Origin: Frigidibacter sp.
GTDB taxonomy: Bacteria; Pseudomonadota; Alphaproteobacteria; Rhodobacterales; Rhodobacteraceae
DNA: 64,000 nucleotides
Reading direction: 5' to 3'
Assembly (NCBI RefSeq): GCF_030695035.1
Contig: NZ_JAUYTT010000014.1
Location: forward strand, 214,573 to 278,572
In this document: in pieces, positions 54,197 through 63,859 of the stretch
Layout of the letters: each line of letters begins with the position of its first letter
How positions within the stretch are numbered: position 1 is the stretch's first letter
Position numbers and translations under genes: made by a program
Notes under the pieces: generated by a model
Databases searched by the model: none
What the model saw: the letters and a program-made list of their open reading frames with translations, nothing else
What the model was told of the DNA's origin: nothing

Positions 54197-54709
54197 ATGC
54201 CCAGCCACGAGACACCCCCCGACAGAGACCAGATTGCCGAGCTCGCCGTAGACCTGACGGCGGACGATGACGGCGAAGACATGCCGCGCGATCCCGAGAA
54301 CGAGATCCGAAGCCTCGTTGCCGCCTATGCCAATGCGATGCGGGCGCAGGACGCCCACGCGGTCATTGCCTTCTACGATCCCGCCTTGGTGCGCTTTGAC
54401 ATCGCCGCGCCCCTCGTCACCACCGGCCGCGATGCGCTGGATGAGGCTGGGCTGGACGAGTGGTTTGCTGGCTGGACCGGCCCCTTCGCCTTTGACACGC
54501 GTGACCTGACGGTCCATGCCGCCGGAAAAATCGCGTTCTGCCATGCCTTGATCCGCTTCACTGGCACACGGCAAGATGCAGATCACGCGCTTTGGGCCCG
54601 CTGGACGCTGGGGCTGCGGCGGCAGGGTGGCCAGTGGCGGATCACGCATGAGCATTGCTCGGCCGCCATCGATCCCGAAACGGGAGCGGCGCAGATGTCG
54701 CTCGACTAA
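54197..54709 (+). CDS. NTF2/SnoaL-like domain protein
   Basis: A 170-residue protein with an acidic N-terminal tail (about 1-33, TADDDGEDMPRDP) followed by an alpha+beta cone fold of the NTF2/SnoaL/DUF4440 type. The fold shows as AAYANAMRAQDAHAVIAFYDP and later WARWTLGLRRQGGQWRITHEHCS. Such domains are steroid- or ligand-binding or isomerase folds of many roles; no catalytic set can be picked out. It lies 67 bp after the SGNH-like gene on the same strand and ends before a hairpin terminator. Confidence 0.65.
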   Translation: MPSHETPPDRDQIAELAVDLTADDDGEDMPRDPENEIRSLVAAYANAMRAQDAHAVIAFYDPALVRFDIAAPLVTTGRDALDEAGLDEWFAGWTGPFAFDTRDLTVHAAGKIAFCHALIRFTGTRQDADHALWARWTLGLRRQGGQWRITHEHCSAAIDPETGAAQMSLD

Positions 54710-54721
54710 TGCCGCAAACGA

Positions 54722-54748
54722 AAAGGCCCGCCAAACCGGCGGGCCTTT
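54722..54748. terminator. bidirectional terminator between convergent genes
   Basis: An 11-bp perfect stem AAAGGCCCGCC / GGCGGGCCTTT with a 5-nt loop has A-rich and T-rich flanks, so it is a terminator in both directions. It serves the plus-strand NTF2-like gene and the minus-strand etfBA operon, whose stop is 19 bp away. Confidence 0.75.
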
Positions 54749-54766
54749 CCAATTCTGCGGCTCAGC

Positions 54767-55693
54767 TTACAGCTTGCCGGTCAGTTCCGGCACCAGCGTG
54801 AACAGGTCGCCCACAAGGCCGTAATCGGCCACCTGGAAGATCGGCGCCTCTTCGTCCTTGTTGATGGCGACGATGATCTTGCTGTCCTTCATCCCGGCAA
54901 GGTGCTGGATCGCACCCGAGATGCCAACGGCGATATAGAGGTCCGGCGCCACGACCTTGCCGGTCTGGCCGACCTGCCAGTCGTTCGGGGCATAGCCCGA
55001 GTCCACTGCAGCGCGGCTGGCACCCACGGCGGCGCCCAGCTTGTCGGCAAGATCCGCGATGATCTTGAAGTTCTCTTCCGACCCAAGGCCACGCCCGCCC
55101 GAGACCACGATCTTGGCCGAGGTCAGGTCCGGCCGGTCGCTGGCCGCCACCTTGTCCTCGATCCAGGACGACAGGCCCGGATCGGCGGCGGCCGAGATGC
55201 TTTCGACCGGGGCAGAGTTGCCCATGCCGGCCGCCTCGAAGGTCGAGGTGCGGACGGTCATCACCTTGGTCGCATCGGTCGATTTCACCGTCTGCACGGC
55301 GTTGCCGGCATAGACCGGACGCTCGAACGTGTCGGCGTCGATCACGGCGGTCACGTCGGACATCACCATCACGTCCAGCAGCGCGGCAACGCGCGGCAGG
55401 ATGTTCTTGGCATCGGTCGTCGCCGGGGCGACGATGTGGCTGTAGCCAGAGGCGAGGCTGACGATCAGCGCCGCGGTGGGCTCTGCAAGGCGGTGGCCAA
55501 GCGTCGGATCCTCGGCCACCAGCACCTTCGCCACGCCGGCGATCTGCGCGGCCTCGGCACCGGCAGCCGCTGCCGAGGCACCGGCGCAAAGCACCGTCAC
55601 TTCGCCAAGCGCCTGCGCGGCGGTCACGGCCTTCGCGGTCGCATCCAGCGCCAGCGCGCCGTCGGTGACCTCACCCAGAAGAAGAACCGCCAT
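54767..55693 (-). CDS. etfA: electron transfer flavoprotein alpha subunit
   Basis: A 308-residue FAD-binding subunit. The N-terminal domain is variable. The C-terminal domain has the FAD motif [10 protein letters not shown] and [15 protein letters not shown], followed by [23 protein letters not shown] accepts electrons from acyl-CoA dehydrogenases, such as the mcd-like enzyme in this window, and hands them to ETF-ubiquinone oxidoreductase. The ATG at 55693 overlaps the etfB stop by one base (TGATG). Confidence 0.96.
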   Translation of the reverse strand: MAVLLLGEVTDGALALDATAKAVTAAQALGEVTVLCAGASAAAAGAEAAQIAGVAKVLVAEDPTLGHRLAEPTAALIVSLASGYSHIVAPATTDAKNILPRVAALLDVMVMSDVTAVIDADTFERPVYAGNAVQTVKSTDATKVMTVRTSTFEAAGMGNSAPVESISAAADPGLSSWIEDKVAASDRPDLTSAKIVVSGGRGLGSEENFKIIADLADKLGAAVGASRAAVDSGYAPNDWQVGQTGKVVAPDLYIAVGISGAIQHLAGMKDSKIIVAINKDEEAPIFQVADYGLVGDLFTLVPELTGKL

Positions 55694-56454
55694 CAGATCA
55701 CCCCCGCTTCGTTCTTCAGCTTCGACACCAGCTCATCGACCGAACCCAGCTTGACGCCGGCCTTGCGGCCCGCAGGCTCCACCGTTTTCACCACTGTCAG
55801 GCGCGGGGTCACATCGACGCCGTAATCGGCGGCGGTCTTTTCCTCGAGCGGCTTCTTCTTGGCCTTCATGATGTTGGGAAGGCTGGCATAGCGCGGCTCG
55901 TTCAGACGCAGGTCGACGGTCACGATCGTCGGCAGCTTGACGGTGATGGTCTGCAGCCCGCCATCCACTTCGCGGGTGACGGTCGCCATCTCGCCCTCGA
56001 TGGTCAGCGCGCTGGCAAAGGTCGCCTGGCTCCAGCCCAGCAGGGCCGACAGCATCTGCCCGGTGGCGTTCATGTCGTTGTCGATGGCCTGCTTGCCGGC
56101 CAGCACAATGCCCGGCTGCTCTTCGGCCACCACGGCGGCCAGCAGCTTGGCAACTGCCAGCGGCTCGATATCCTGGTTCACGTCTTCCGAGGCCACGATC
56201 AAGATCGCCCGGTCCGCGCCCATCGCCAGCGCCGTGCGCAGCGTTTCGGACGCCTGCTTGACGCCGATCGAGACAACGACAACCTCGGTCGCCGCGCCCT
56301 TTTCCTTCAGACGGATCGCCTCTTCGACGGCAATCTCGTCGAAGGGGTTCATCGACATCTTCACGTTCGCCAGATCGACACCGGATCCGTCCGCCTTGAC
56401 GCGAACCTTCACGTTGTAGTCGATCACCCGTTTGACAGGCACCAATACCTTCAT
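55693..56454 (-). CDS. etfB: electron transfer flavoprotein beta subunit
   Basis: A 253-residue AMP-binding partner of EtfA. The start [18 protein letters not shown] and the segments [19 protein letters not shown] and [17 protein letters not shown] are diagnostic. The ATG at 56454 has GGGAG about ten bases upstream, and the longer open frame is not homologous. It is the first gene of etfB-etfA, and a 7-bp hairpin is present in its leader. Confidence 0.96.
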   Translation of the reverse strand: MKVLVPVKRVIDYNVKVRVKADGSGVDLANVKMSMNPFDEIAVEEAIRLKEKGAATEVVVVSIGVKQASETLRTALAMGADRAILIVASEDVNQDIEPLAVAKLLAAVVAEEQPGIVLAGKQAIDNDMNATGQMLSALLGWSQATFASALTIEGEMATVTREVDGGLQTITVKLPTIVTVDLRLNEPRYASLPNIMKAKKKPLEEKTAADYGVDVTPRLTVVKTVEPAGRKAGVKLGSVDELVSKLKNEAGVI

Positions 56455-56478
56455 CGGCGTGTATCTCCCTAGGTCTGC

Positions 56479-56497
56479 GGCCCCCGGGAAGGGGGCC
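56479..56497. promoter_or_regulatory. hairpin in the etfB leader
   Basis: GGCCCCC (56479-56485) and GGGGGCC (56491-56497) pair around a 5-nt loop, 25 bp before the etfB start codon and just upstream of its binding site. It could affect translation or mRNA life. No known riboswitch fits. Confidence 0.3.
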
Positions 56498-56588
56498 ATT
56501 CATCCATGTCGCAGTTTTGTTATCCCGCCGGCCTGTGCAAGGACAGAATAAAATCGACGCGCTGCAGCACCGCAACGTCACGTTTGGC

Positions 56589-57161
56589 TCAGCGGTTGGC
56601 GCCCGGCACCCAAAGCACGTCGGCGCGGCCCTCGTCATTGGCGATCCGGGCGGCGACGAAGAACCAGTCGGACAAGCGGTTGAGGTATTTCACTGCGGCA
56701 TCGTTCACCGATTCCATCGTGGCAAGCTCCACCACGCAACGCTCTGCCCGCCGGGTGATGGTGCGGCAGAGGTGCAGGTGTGCGGCGAGCGGGCTGCCGC
56801 CGGGCAGGATAAAACTGCGCAGCGGCTGCAGGCGGGCGTTCATCGCGTCGATCTCGCGCTCCAGCCAGTCCACCTGCGCCTCGACCATGCGCAGCACCGG
56901 ATAGGGGGCTTCGGCGTCGCGCTCCATTTCCGGGCGGCAGAGGTCGGCGCCAAGGTCGAAGAGGTCATTCTGGATCAGCGCCAGAAGGCGGTCGAGCTCG
57001 CCGGTCGCATGAAGGCGGGCGAGGCCGAGCGTGGAATTGGCCTCGTCCACCGTGCCATAGGCGGTGACGCGCATCGAATGCTTGGCGACGCGGGCGCCAT
57101 TGCCAAGCGCGGTGTCGCCGGCGTCGCCGGTGCGGGTGTAGATGCGGTTGAGGACGACCAT
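56589..57161 (-). CDS. cob(I)alamin adenosyltransferase, PduO type
   Basis: A 190-residue enzyme that makes adenosylcobalamin from cob(I)alamin and ATP. The ATP-binding N-terminus MVVLNRIYTRTGDAG, the conserved TAYGTVDEANS and RRAERCVVELA, and RLSDWFFVAAR mark the PduO/MMAB family. The ATG at 57161 overlaps the stop of the small membrane gene by one base. Adenosylcobalamin is the cofactor of ethylmalonyl- and methylmalonyl-CoA mutases, which fits the etf/hbd neighbourhood. Confidence 0.92.
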   Translation of the reverse strand: MVVLNRIYTRTGDAGDTALGNGARVAKHSMRVTAYGTVDEANSTLGLARLHATGELDRLLALIQNDLFDLGADLCRPEMERDAEAPYPVLRMVEAQVDWLEREIDAMNARLQPLRSFILPGGSPLAAHLHLCRTITRRAERCVVELATMESVNDAAVKYLNRLSDWFFVAARIANDEGRADVLWVPGANR

Positions 57162-57370
57162 CAGACGCTCCCCTGCCGGAACCAGACGAAGAGCAGGATC
57201 AGCACGATGGCCACCGCCTGCGCGCTGATCCGGTAGCGCATGATGCGGTTGGCGTGCTTGCGGTTGAACTCGCCGCCCTTGGCAAAGCCGCCGATCCCGA
57301 CCATCAGGATCGCCAGCACCACCAGCGTGGCAAAGGCAACGACAAGGAACAGCGGGTCTTTGGCAAGCAT
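57161..57370 (-). CDS. twin-transmembrane small protein (HIG1-like)
   Basis: A 69-residue protein with two hydrophobic helices (about 7-27 and 47-64) joined by a basic loop with GGEFNRKHANRIMRYR, the conserved core of HIG1-domain/twin-transmembrane proteins, which in mitochondria bind respiratory complexes III and IV. The ATG at 57370 follows AAAGGA seven bases away. It is coupled to the adenosyltransferase by a TGATG overlap. A link to respiratory complexes is inferred from the family only. Confidence 0.78.
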   Translation of the reverse strand: MLAKDPLFLVVAFATLVVLAILMVGIGGFAKGGEFNRKHANRIMRYRISAQAVAIVLILLFVWFRQGSV

Positions 57371-57447
57371 GATGCATCCTTTCGGGTTTCCCCGCATCTA
57401 GCGGTGTCTCGGCAAAAAGCGAACCGAAAATCCGTGAGGGCGCTGCA

Positions 57448-58278
57448 TCAGCCCTTACCTGCCACCCAGTCCAGCGCCCGCGTGGGCAGGATGCGCCGTG
57501 CCAGCCCCATCATAAAGGTCGGCGTCGTGACATAATAGCGCGGCGCCGGATTGGGGGCGGTCAGCGCGCGCAGCAGCTTGGCGGTCACGGCGGAAGGCGG
57601 CAGCTCGAACCGGTCGGGCTTGCCGCGGTCCTTGTACAGCCGTTGCAGCAGCCCGGATTCGTATTGCCCGCGCCGGGCCGAATTGCGCCAGTCGATCCAG
57701 CGCTCGAAATGCGGGACGGAGTTCTGGCGGATGTCGGATGTCACCGGCCCCGGCTCGATCAGGATCACCTTGATCGGCGTGTCCGCCATTTCCAGCCGCA
57801 GCACGTCGGTCAGCCCTTCCATGGCGAACTTGGTCGCCACATAGGCGCCGCGCCAGCGGATGCCGACCAGCCCCAGCACGGATGAGCAGTTGATGATCCG
57901 GCCATGGCCTTGCGCGCGCATCACCGGGATCACCCGGCGCGTCAGGTCATGCACGCCAAAGAGGTTGGTCTCGAAAATCTCGCGCAGCGCGCCGCGGGGC
58001 AGATCCTCGACCGCGCCGGGGCAGGCGAAGGCGCCGTTGTTGTAGAGCGCATCGAGTGTGCCGCCGCTGCGCGACAGCGCCTCTGCCAGACCGGCGGCGA
58101 TGCTGTCCTCATTGGCGTAGTCGAGCACGAAGCTCTCCAACCCCTCGGCCACCAGCCGGTCGCAGTCGTTCTGCTGGCGGCAGGTAGCGAAGACGCGCCA
58201 GCCGGCGCGGGCCAACCCATGCGCGGCGTCATGGCCGATGCCGGATGAACAGCCGGTGATCAGGATCGTCTTTGGCAT
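57448..58278 (-). CDS. SDR family oxidoreductase
   Basis: A 276-residue classical short-chain dehydrogenase. TGCSSGIG is the cofactor motif, NNGAFACPG is the N-N-A-G equivalent, and the catalytic Ser-Tyr-Lys set lies in SSVLG and [10 protein letters not shown]. The substrate-binding C-terminal region has [10 protein letters not shown]. The ATG at 58278 follows GAGGG five bases away; a GTG two codons earlier is in frame. It diverges from parC over 61 bp. Substrate is unknown. Confidence 0.85.
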   Translation of the reverse strand: MPKTILITGCSSGIGHDAAHGLARAGWRVFATCRQQNDCDRLVAEGLESFVLDYANEDSIAAGLAEALSRSGGTLDALYNNGAFACPGAVEDLPRGALREIFETNLFGVHDLTRRVIPVMRAQGHGRIINCSSVLGLVGIRWRGAYVATKFAMEGLTDVLRLEMADTPIKVILIEPGPVTSDIRQNSVPHFERWIDWRNSARRGQYESGLLQRLYKDRGKPDRFELPPSAVTAKLLRALTAPNPAPRYYVTTPTFMMGLARRILPTRALDWVAGKG

Positions 58279-58339
58279 CTGCACCCTCGCGCCCTTGTTG
58301 CATCTGGACCTGCGTTGCGCCCCGATCTACACGGGGACC

Positions 58340-60649
58340 ATGACCGATACCACCGATGACGACATCCCCGCCGAAGCGCCCGGAGGCGCCACCTCGTCCG
58401 AACCGCTCAGCCGGGCGATCAGCGAGCGGTATCTGACCTATGCGCTGTCGACGATCATGCACCGGGCCCTGCCCGATGCGCGCGATGGGCTGAAGCCGGT
58501 GCATCGCCGCATCCTCTATGCGATGCGGGAATTGCGGCTGACGGCGACCGGGGGCTTCCGCAAATCGGCCAAGATCGCCGGCGATGTGATGGGCAACTAT
58601 CACCCGCATGGCGATGCCGCGATCTATGATGCGATGGCGCGGCTGGCGCAGGATTTCAACGTCCGCTACCCGCTGGTCGACGGGCAGGGCAACTTCGGCA
58701 ATATCGACGGCGACAACCCCGCCGCCAGCCGCTACACCGAGGCCCGCCTGACGGCCATTGCGGAAACGCTGATGGAAGGTCTGGCCGAGAACGCAGTGGA
58801 CTTCCGCCCGAATTACGATGGCACGCTGGAAGAGCCCATCGTGATGCCGGCGGCCTTCCCGAACCTGCTGGCCAACGGGTCCAGCGGCATCGCGGTCGGC
58901 ATGGCGACCAACATTCCGCCGCACAACCTGCATGAGCTGATCGACGCCTGCCAGCTGATGATCCAGAAGCCCGACGCCTCGGATGAGGATATCGTCGATC
59001 TGGTGCCGGGGCCCGACTTCCCGACCGGCGGCGTGCTGGTAGAGCCTGCGGGCAATGTGATGGAAGCCTACCGCACCGGCCGCGGCAGCTTCCGTCTGCG
59101 CGCGCGCTGGTCGGTCGAGGATCTGGGCCGCGGCACCTGGCAGATCGTGGTCACGGAAATCCCCTATCAGGTGCAGAAATCCCGGCTGATCGAGCGGCTG
59201 GCCGAGGTGATCCAGACCCGCAAGGTGCCGGCGCTGGCCGATGTGCGCGACGAATCCGCCGAGGATGTGCGCATCGTGCTGGAGCCGCGGGCACGGACGG
59301 TGGACCCCGAGATGCTGATGGGGATGCTGTTCCGCAACTCGGATCTGGAAATCCGCTTCAGCCTGAACATGAACGTTCTGATCGACGGCAAGGTGCCGAA
59401 GGTCTGCAGCCTGCGCGAGGTGCTGCGGGCGTTCCTGGACCACCGGCGCGACGTGCTGCAGCGGCGCAGCCAGCACCGGGTCGAGAAGATCGACGCGCGG
59501 CTGGAAGTGCTGGAAGGCTATATCATCGCCTTCCTGAACCTTGACCGGGTGATCCAGATCATCCGCACCGAGGATGAGGCCAAGGCGGTGATGATGGCCG
59601 AGAACTGGGCGCCAAGCGATCCGGTGGGCGTGTATCTGACCGATGTGCAGGCCGAGGCGATCCTGAACATGCGGCTGCGGTCGCTGCGGCGGCTGGAAGA
59701 GATGGAGCTGAAGCGCGAGCATGAGGCGCTGACCAAGGAACGCGCCGGGCTGATCGACCTGCTGGCCAGCGACAAGTTGCAATGGAAGACGATCTCGTCA
59801 GAGCTGAAGGCTGTGCAGAAGGCCTTTGGCCGCGATGCCCCCGGCGGCGCGCGGCGCACCGGCTTTGCCGAGGCGGGCGTGGTAGAGGAAGTGCCGATCG
59901 AGGCGATGATCGAGCGCGAGCCGATCACGGTGATCTGCTCCAAGATGGGCTGGATCCGCGCGCTGAAGGGCCATCAGCCGCTGGAGGCCGAGGCGAAATT
60001 CAAGGATGGCGACGAGGGGCGTTTCGTGTTCCACGCCGAGACCACCGACCGCATTCTGGTCTTCGGCACCAATGGCCGCTTCTACACGCTGATCGGGGCC
60101 AACCTGCCCGGCGGGCGCGGCATGGGTGAGCCGCTGCGGCTGATGGTGGATCTGCCGAACGAGGCGGAGGTGGTCGACATGCTGATCTTCCGGCCCGGCG
60201 AGAAATTCCTTGTCGCCTCGACCGAGGGCGACGGGTTCGTGGTGCCCGCCGATGAGATGGTAGCGCAAACCCGCGCAGGCAAGCAGGTTCTGAACGTGGC
60301 CGAGGGCGTGAAGGCGAAGCTGTGCCGCAAGGTGGCGGGCGACCATCTGGCCGTCGTCTCGCAGAACCGCAAGTTCCTGGCCTTCCCGCTGACTGAGGTG
60401 CCGGAAATGGCCCGCGGCAAGGGCGTTCGCCTGCAGAAATACGGCATGGCGCGCGGCCGTCAGGGCGGGCTGGAGCTGGATGGCGGGCTGGCCGATGCCG
60501 CGACCTTCATGCTGGCCGAGGGGCTGAGCTGGAAGCAGGGCGGCGGCTCGACCCGGACGGAGAAGGATATGTCCCCGTGGATCGGCCGCCGTGGCGCCAT
60601 CGGCAAGGCGCCGCCGCACGGTTTCCCGCGCGACAACCGCTTTACCTGA
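58340..60649 (+). CDS. parC: DNA topoisomerase IV subunit A
   Basis: A 769-residue type IIA topoisomerase subunit that decatenates daughter chromosomes together with ParE. The catalytic tyrosine is Tyr132 in [10 protein letters not shown]. The quinolone-determining stretch [12 protein letters not shown] precedes it, and the C-terminal beta-pinwheel domain (about 500-760) carries repeats like [14 protein letters not shown]. The ATG at 58340 begins [12 protein letters not shown]. The shorter C-terminal domain and the GARRTGF linker point to ParC rather than GyrA. parE is not in this window. Confidence 0.94.
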   Translation: MTDTTDDDIPAEAPGGATSSEPLSRAISERYLTYALSTIMHRALPDARDGLKPVHRRILYAMRELRLTATGGFRKSAKIAGDVMGNYHPHGDAAIYDAMARLAQDFNVRYPLVDGQGNFGNIDGDNPAASRYTEARLTAIAETLMEGLAENAVDFRPNYDGTLEEPIVMPAAFPNLLANGSSGIAVGMATNIPPHNLHELIDACQLMIQKPDASDEDIVDLVPGPDFPTGGVLVEPAGNVMEAYRTGRGSFRLRARWSVEDLGRGTWQIVVTEIPYQVQKSRLIERLAEVIQTRKVPALADVRDESAEDVRIVLEPRARTVDPEMLMGMLFRNSDLEIRFSLNMNVLIDGKVPKVCSLREVLRAFLDHRRDVLQRRSQHRVEKIDARLEVLEGYIIAFLNLDRVIQIIRTEDEAKAVMMAENWAPSDPVGVYLTDVQAEAILNMRLRSLRRLEEMELKREHEALTKERAGLIDLLASDKLQWKTISSELKAVQKAFGRDAPGGARRTGFAEAGVVEEVPIEAMIEREPITVICSKMGWIRALKGHQPLEAEAKFKDGDEGRFVFHAETTDRILVFGTNGRFYTLIGANLPGGRGMGEPLRLMVDLPNEAEVVDMLIFRPGEKFLVASTEGDGFVVPADEMVAQTRAGKQVLNVAEGVKAKLCRKVAGDHLAVVSQNRKFLAFPLTEVPEMARGKGVRLQKYGMARGRQGGLELDGGLADAATFMLAEGLSWKQGGGSTRTEKDMSPWIGRRGAIGKAPPHGFPRDNRFT

Positions 60650-60656
60650 TCCCAGG

Positions 60657-61394
60657 TCAGGCCATGGGCAGCGCCTGCCCCTCGATCTCGGCCATGTCGG
60701 CCGCGGTCAGGTTCAGCGCCGCGCCAAGGCGGGCCAGATGCGCCCGCTCTGCCGGATGATCGAGGTCGATGGCCATCAGCGCCGCGGCATAGACCTCGCG
60801 CTGCATCCCGTCGGGGGTTTCGGCAGCCAGCGCCTCGGGGTTCACGGGCGCGGCCATCTCGGCGATGAGAAAATCGAGGTCCGAGGGCGTGGCGTTCTCC
60901 ATGTTGCCAAGGATCTTACGCCGCTCTTCCGGGTCCATCTCGCCATCAGCCTTCGCCGCCTGGATCATCGAGCGCAGCATCAGCGCCGCGGCAGCCTCCT
61001 CTTGCGGCGTCGGCGGCACGGCAGGCTCGCCATTCTGGCTTTCGGCCTCGCGGAGCTTGTCGATGAATCCGGGCTGGCCGGGTGCCGGGGAGTGGGCCGG
61101 CTCATCGGCGTTCCCGATGCCGGCACCGCTGAGGATCCCGCCCAGCATCCCGCCGATGCCGCCGCCGGCCAGCATTCCCTGCAAGCCGCCGCCGCCTTGC
61201 CCCCCGGACCGGCCGCCGCCGAAGTTGCCGATCACCTTGTCGAGCACCGAACCTTCGCGCGGCCGGCTGACGCGGTCGAGCATCCCGCCAAAGCCGCTCT
61301 GGCTGCCATCAGGCCCCGGTTTCATGGCGTTCTTGATGCCCTTATAGGCCACCACGCCCAAGGCCACGCGGGCCAGCGTCTTCACAAGGCTCAT
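60657..61394 (-). CDS. DUF533 (YebE/TerB-like) protein
   Basis: A 245-residue protein with a short hydrophobic N-terminus (VKTLARVALGVVAYKGI). A Gly-rich low-complexity stretch (about 55-95, with many GGG and GGM units) leads to a helical DUF533 domain (about 135-240: LRSMIQAAKADGEMDPEERRKI, with the acidic DxDxE-like loop of TerB-type proteins). Function is unknown. It ends 7 bp before the convergent parC stop and follows the P450 gene by 40 bp on the same strand. Confidence 0.75.
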   Translation of the reverse strand: MSLVKTLARVALGVVAYKGIKNAMKPGPDGSQSGFGGMLDRVSRPREGSVLDKVIGNFGGGRSGGQGGGGLQGMLAGGGIGGMLGGILSGAGIGNADEPAHSPAPGQPGFIDKLREAESQNGEPAVPPTPQEEAAAALMLRSMIQAAKADGEMDPEERRKILGNMENATPSDLDFLIAEMAAPVNPEALAAETPDGMQREVYAAALMAIDLDHPAERAHLARLGAALNLTAADMAEIEGQALPMA

Positions 61395-61434
61395 GACAAG
61401 TCTCCCTTATTTGTTGCCGGTCCAACGCTGCCGG

Positions 61435-62814
61435 TCAGGGCTGGTTCCCGGCGGGTTCGACCATCAGCCACACCCCGCCTTCGGGCCGCAGCGTCAGGAT
61501 CAGCACCGGCTTTGGGGCACGGTGCGGCACCAGCGAGAAGCGGTGCCGGGCCAGCAGAGTCGCAAGGATGATGATCGCCTCCTGCATGGCAAAGCTGGCG
61601 CCGATGCAGACGCGCGGCCCGTCGCCGAAGGGCAGGAAGGCATAGCGGTCGAAGCTGCGATCCTCGAAGCGCGAGGGGTCGAAACGGTGCGGATCCTTCC
61701 ACAGCAGGTGATTGCGGTGCAGCGCGTAGATCGGCAGCATCACCGTATCGCCGGGGCGGATCTCGCGGCCGCAGAGTTCATCTTGCGCCAACGCGGTGCG
61801 CGACAGGAAGGCCGCGGGTGGATAGAGCCGCAGCGTCTCCTCCACGATCCGGCGGATCAGCGGCAGCTGCGGCAGGTCGGCGGCGGTGGCCGCGCGGTCC
61901 CCCAGCACGGCCTGCGCCTCGTCCCGCGCCTGCTCCTGCACGCCCGGGTCGAAGGCGCAGAGATAGAGCGCCCAGGCCAGGGTCAGCGCTGTCGTCTCAT
62001 GCCCGGCGACGATGAAGGTCAGCAGGTTGTCGCGCAGCTCTGCCGTGTCCATCGTGCGCTTGGTCTCGGGGTCGACGCCCGACAGCAGCAGGTCCAAGAG
62101 GTCGGGCACCGGGCGCTCGCCATTGGCACGGCGTTGGTTGATGGCGCTGTCGGCGATGCGCTTCATCTCGCGCATCGTCGGCCCGGCGCGCATCCGCGAG
62201 GGCCGCGGCACCCACATCGGCGCGCCGATGATGTCGAGCACGGACAGCCGCGCGGTCTGCGAGATATAGCTGTCGATGGCCTTGTGGACGGCGTCTCGGG
62301 CGAGGCCGCCCGTGTCGCCTCCGCCCGAGAAGGTGACATCCGAGATCACCTCGAAGGTCGCCGTCACCATCTCGTCAAACAGGTTCGCGGCGCGGCCATG
62401 GGCCGCCGTGATGCGCTCGCTGGAGCGTTCGGCGGCAAGGCCCATCACCGGGGCCAGGGCCTCGACATTGCGGACCGAGAAGGCAGGCGCGGCGGCGCGG
62501 CGCTGCCAGCGCCAATGCGCGCCTTCCGCCACGAACAGGCTGTCGCCGATGGCGGGGCCGAGGATCAGCTTGGTCACGTCGGATTTGGGGTAGTCGTCGA
62601 CCTTGTCCTTCAGCACCCGGCGGAGCGCGCCCGGATCCATGACCATGTGCCAGCGCTTGCCGGTGCGCCCCGAGACCATCAGCTGATGCAGGGCAATCTC
62701 GGGGATCAGCTCCAGCAAGTTGCGCTGCGCGACGCGGAGCGAGCCGAGTATTCCCAGCGGAACCGTCGCCAGAGGCACTTGAACCGGGGTGTCGGCGGTG
62801 GTGCGGGCATCCAT
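61435..62814 (-). CDS. cytochrome P450
   Basis: A 459-residue soluble heme monooxygenase. Conserved features in order: the I-helix oxygen-activation motif AGHETTALTLAW (about 260-271), the K-helix EETLR (ExxR), the PERF-like DPSRFEDR, and the heme-binding loop FGDGPRVCIGASFA with proximal cysteine 403. No N-terminal membrane anchor is visible, as in bacterial forms. The ATG at 62814 has a strong AAGGAGG. No ferredoxin or reductase is nearby. The substrate may be a fatty acid or terpenoid, but this is not derivable here. Confidence 0.88.
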   Translation of the reverse strand: MDARTTADTPVQVPLATVPLGILGSLRVAQRNLLELIPEIALHQLMVSGRTGKRWHMVMDPGALRRVLKDKVDDYPKSDVTKLILGPAIGDSLFVAEGAHWRWQRRAAAPAFSVRNVEALAPVMGLAAERSSERITAAHGRAANLFDEMVTATFEVISDVTFSGGGDTGGLARDAVHKAIDSYISQTARLSVLDIIGAPMWVPRPSRMRAGPTMREMKRIADSAINQRRANGERPVPDLLDLLLSGVDPETKRTMDTAELRDNLLTFIVAGHETTALTLAWALYLCAFDPGVQEQARDEAQAVLGDRAATAADLPQLPLIRRIVEETLRLYPPAAFLSRTALAQDELCGREIRPGDTVMLPIYALHRNHLLWKDPHRFDPSRFEDRSFDRYAFLPFGDGPRVCIGASFAMQEAIIILATLLARHRFSLVPHRAPKPVLILTLRPEGGVWLMVEPAGNQP

Positions 62815-62932
62815 ATGCGGACCTCCTTGGTCGATCACGATATAGGGGGCAGCGGCGCGGGGCCAAGCCCGGCGATTGCGGCGAGGGCCCCAAGCGGCTA
62901 TGGCTTGACCCAACATGGGAGAGTTTCCGCGC

Positions 62933-63739
62933 ATGACATCATTGCCCCGCCGCCTGCTTGCCATCGCCGCCATTGCCCTTGTAGCGGCCTGTGCCCGCGA
63001 GGATCTGAACGCGCCGCCCGAGGCCCTGGGCAACTTCCAGCTCGGCCACACGATCATCGTGGCCAAGAACGCGCAGGTCGCCGGGCCCTCGCGGACGGTG
63101 ACGGATGAGGAGTGGCAGGCGGCGCTGCAGGGCGAGATTATCAAGCGCACCGGGCGCTATGACGGTGACAAGCTCTATCACCTCGGCATCAATATTGACG
63201 CCTATGCGCTGGCCTATCCGGGTATCCCGCTGGTGATCAGCCCCAAGTCGATCCTCGTGGTATCGGCCAATGTCTGGGACGACACTGCGCAGCGGCGCAT
63301 CAATGCCGCGCCCAAGCAGATCACCGTGTTCGAGCCCTTCTCGGGCGAGACGCTGCTGGGGTCGGGGCTGCTGCAGGACAAGGAAGCCCAGATGACCAAC
63401 CTGTCCGAGGCGGCAGCCCGGCAGATCAATGACTGGCTGGTCGAGAACAAGGCCTGGTTCACGCCCGAGGCGGCGGCGGCGCGCGCCTTGCTGCCGGCGG
63501 CGACTGGCGGTGCTGCGGCCAGCGTTCCGGCACCCGGGCAGGTTCCGGCCGCGGCGAAGCCTGTGGCGGCTGCTGCACCGGCGGCACCTGCTCCGGCTGC
63601 CGTCGCTAGACCGGCCGCTGCAGTCCCTGCCGCCCCGGCGCGTGCCACGGTGCCCTGCACCGCTGGCCAGCCTTGCCAGGGCATCGACACTGGGGTGCGC
63701 AATTCCGCCACTTCGGTGCCCGGCCTGACACTGCCATGA
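62933..63739 (+). CDS. putative lipoprotein with Ala/Pro-rich tail
   Basis: A 268-residue outer-membrane or periplasmic lipoprotein. Residues 1-19 are a lipoprotein signal peptide and LVAAC puts the lipidated cysteine at 20. The folded middle (about 25-185) contains GRYDGDKLYHLGINIDAYALAYPG and ISPKSILVVSANVWDD. Residues about 185-245 are an Ala/Pro low-complexity linker, and the C-terminus holds a CTAGQPCQG motif with two cysteines. It is not an enzyme I recognise. The ATG at 62933 gives the signal peptide; an ATG six codons earlier is also possible. Confidence 0.7.
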   Translation: MTSLPRRLLAIAAIALVAACAREDLNAPPEALGNFQLGHTIIVAKNAQVAGPSRTVTDEEWQAALQGEIIKRTGRYDGDKLYHLGINIDAYALAYPGIPLVISPKSILVVSANVWDDTAQRRINAAPKQITVFEPFSGETLLGSGLLQDKEAQMTNLSEAAARQINDWLVENKAWFTPEAAAARALLPAATGGAAASVPAPGQVPAAAKPVAAAAPAAPAPAAVARPAAAVPAAPARATVPCTAGQPCQGIDTGVRNSATSVPGLTLP

Positions 63740-63781
63740 CGGCCGCGTAACGGGCCAGAGACAAGTGGTGCTTGATTTTTT

Positions 63782-63806
63782 GCGGGCCGCCAGATAGGCA
63801 GCCCGC
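63782..63806. promoter_or_regulatory. hairpin upstream of tuf
   Basis: GCGGGC-C-GCC (63782-63791) pairs with GGC-A-GCCCGC (63797-63806) around the loop AGATA, a 9-bp stem with one mismatch. It lies 54 bp before the tuf start codon, within the 120-bp lipoprotein-tuf gap. A T-run comes before, not after, the stem, so it is not an ordinary terminator on the plus strand. It may be a leader structure of tuf or a 3' stabiliser of the lipoprotein mRNA. Confidence 0.35.
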
Positions 63807-63859
63807 GGTGTTGAATCGGGCCCGGATGCGGCCCCCTAATTCCATGAGGCGCCCGCGAG

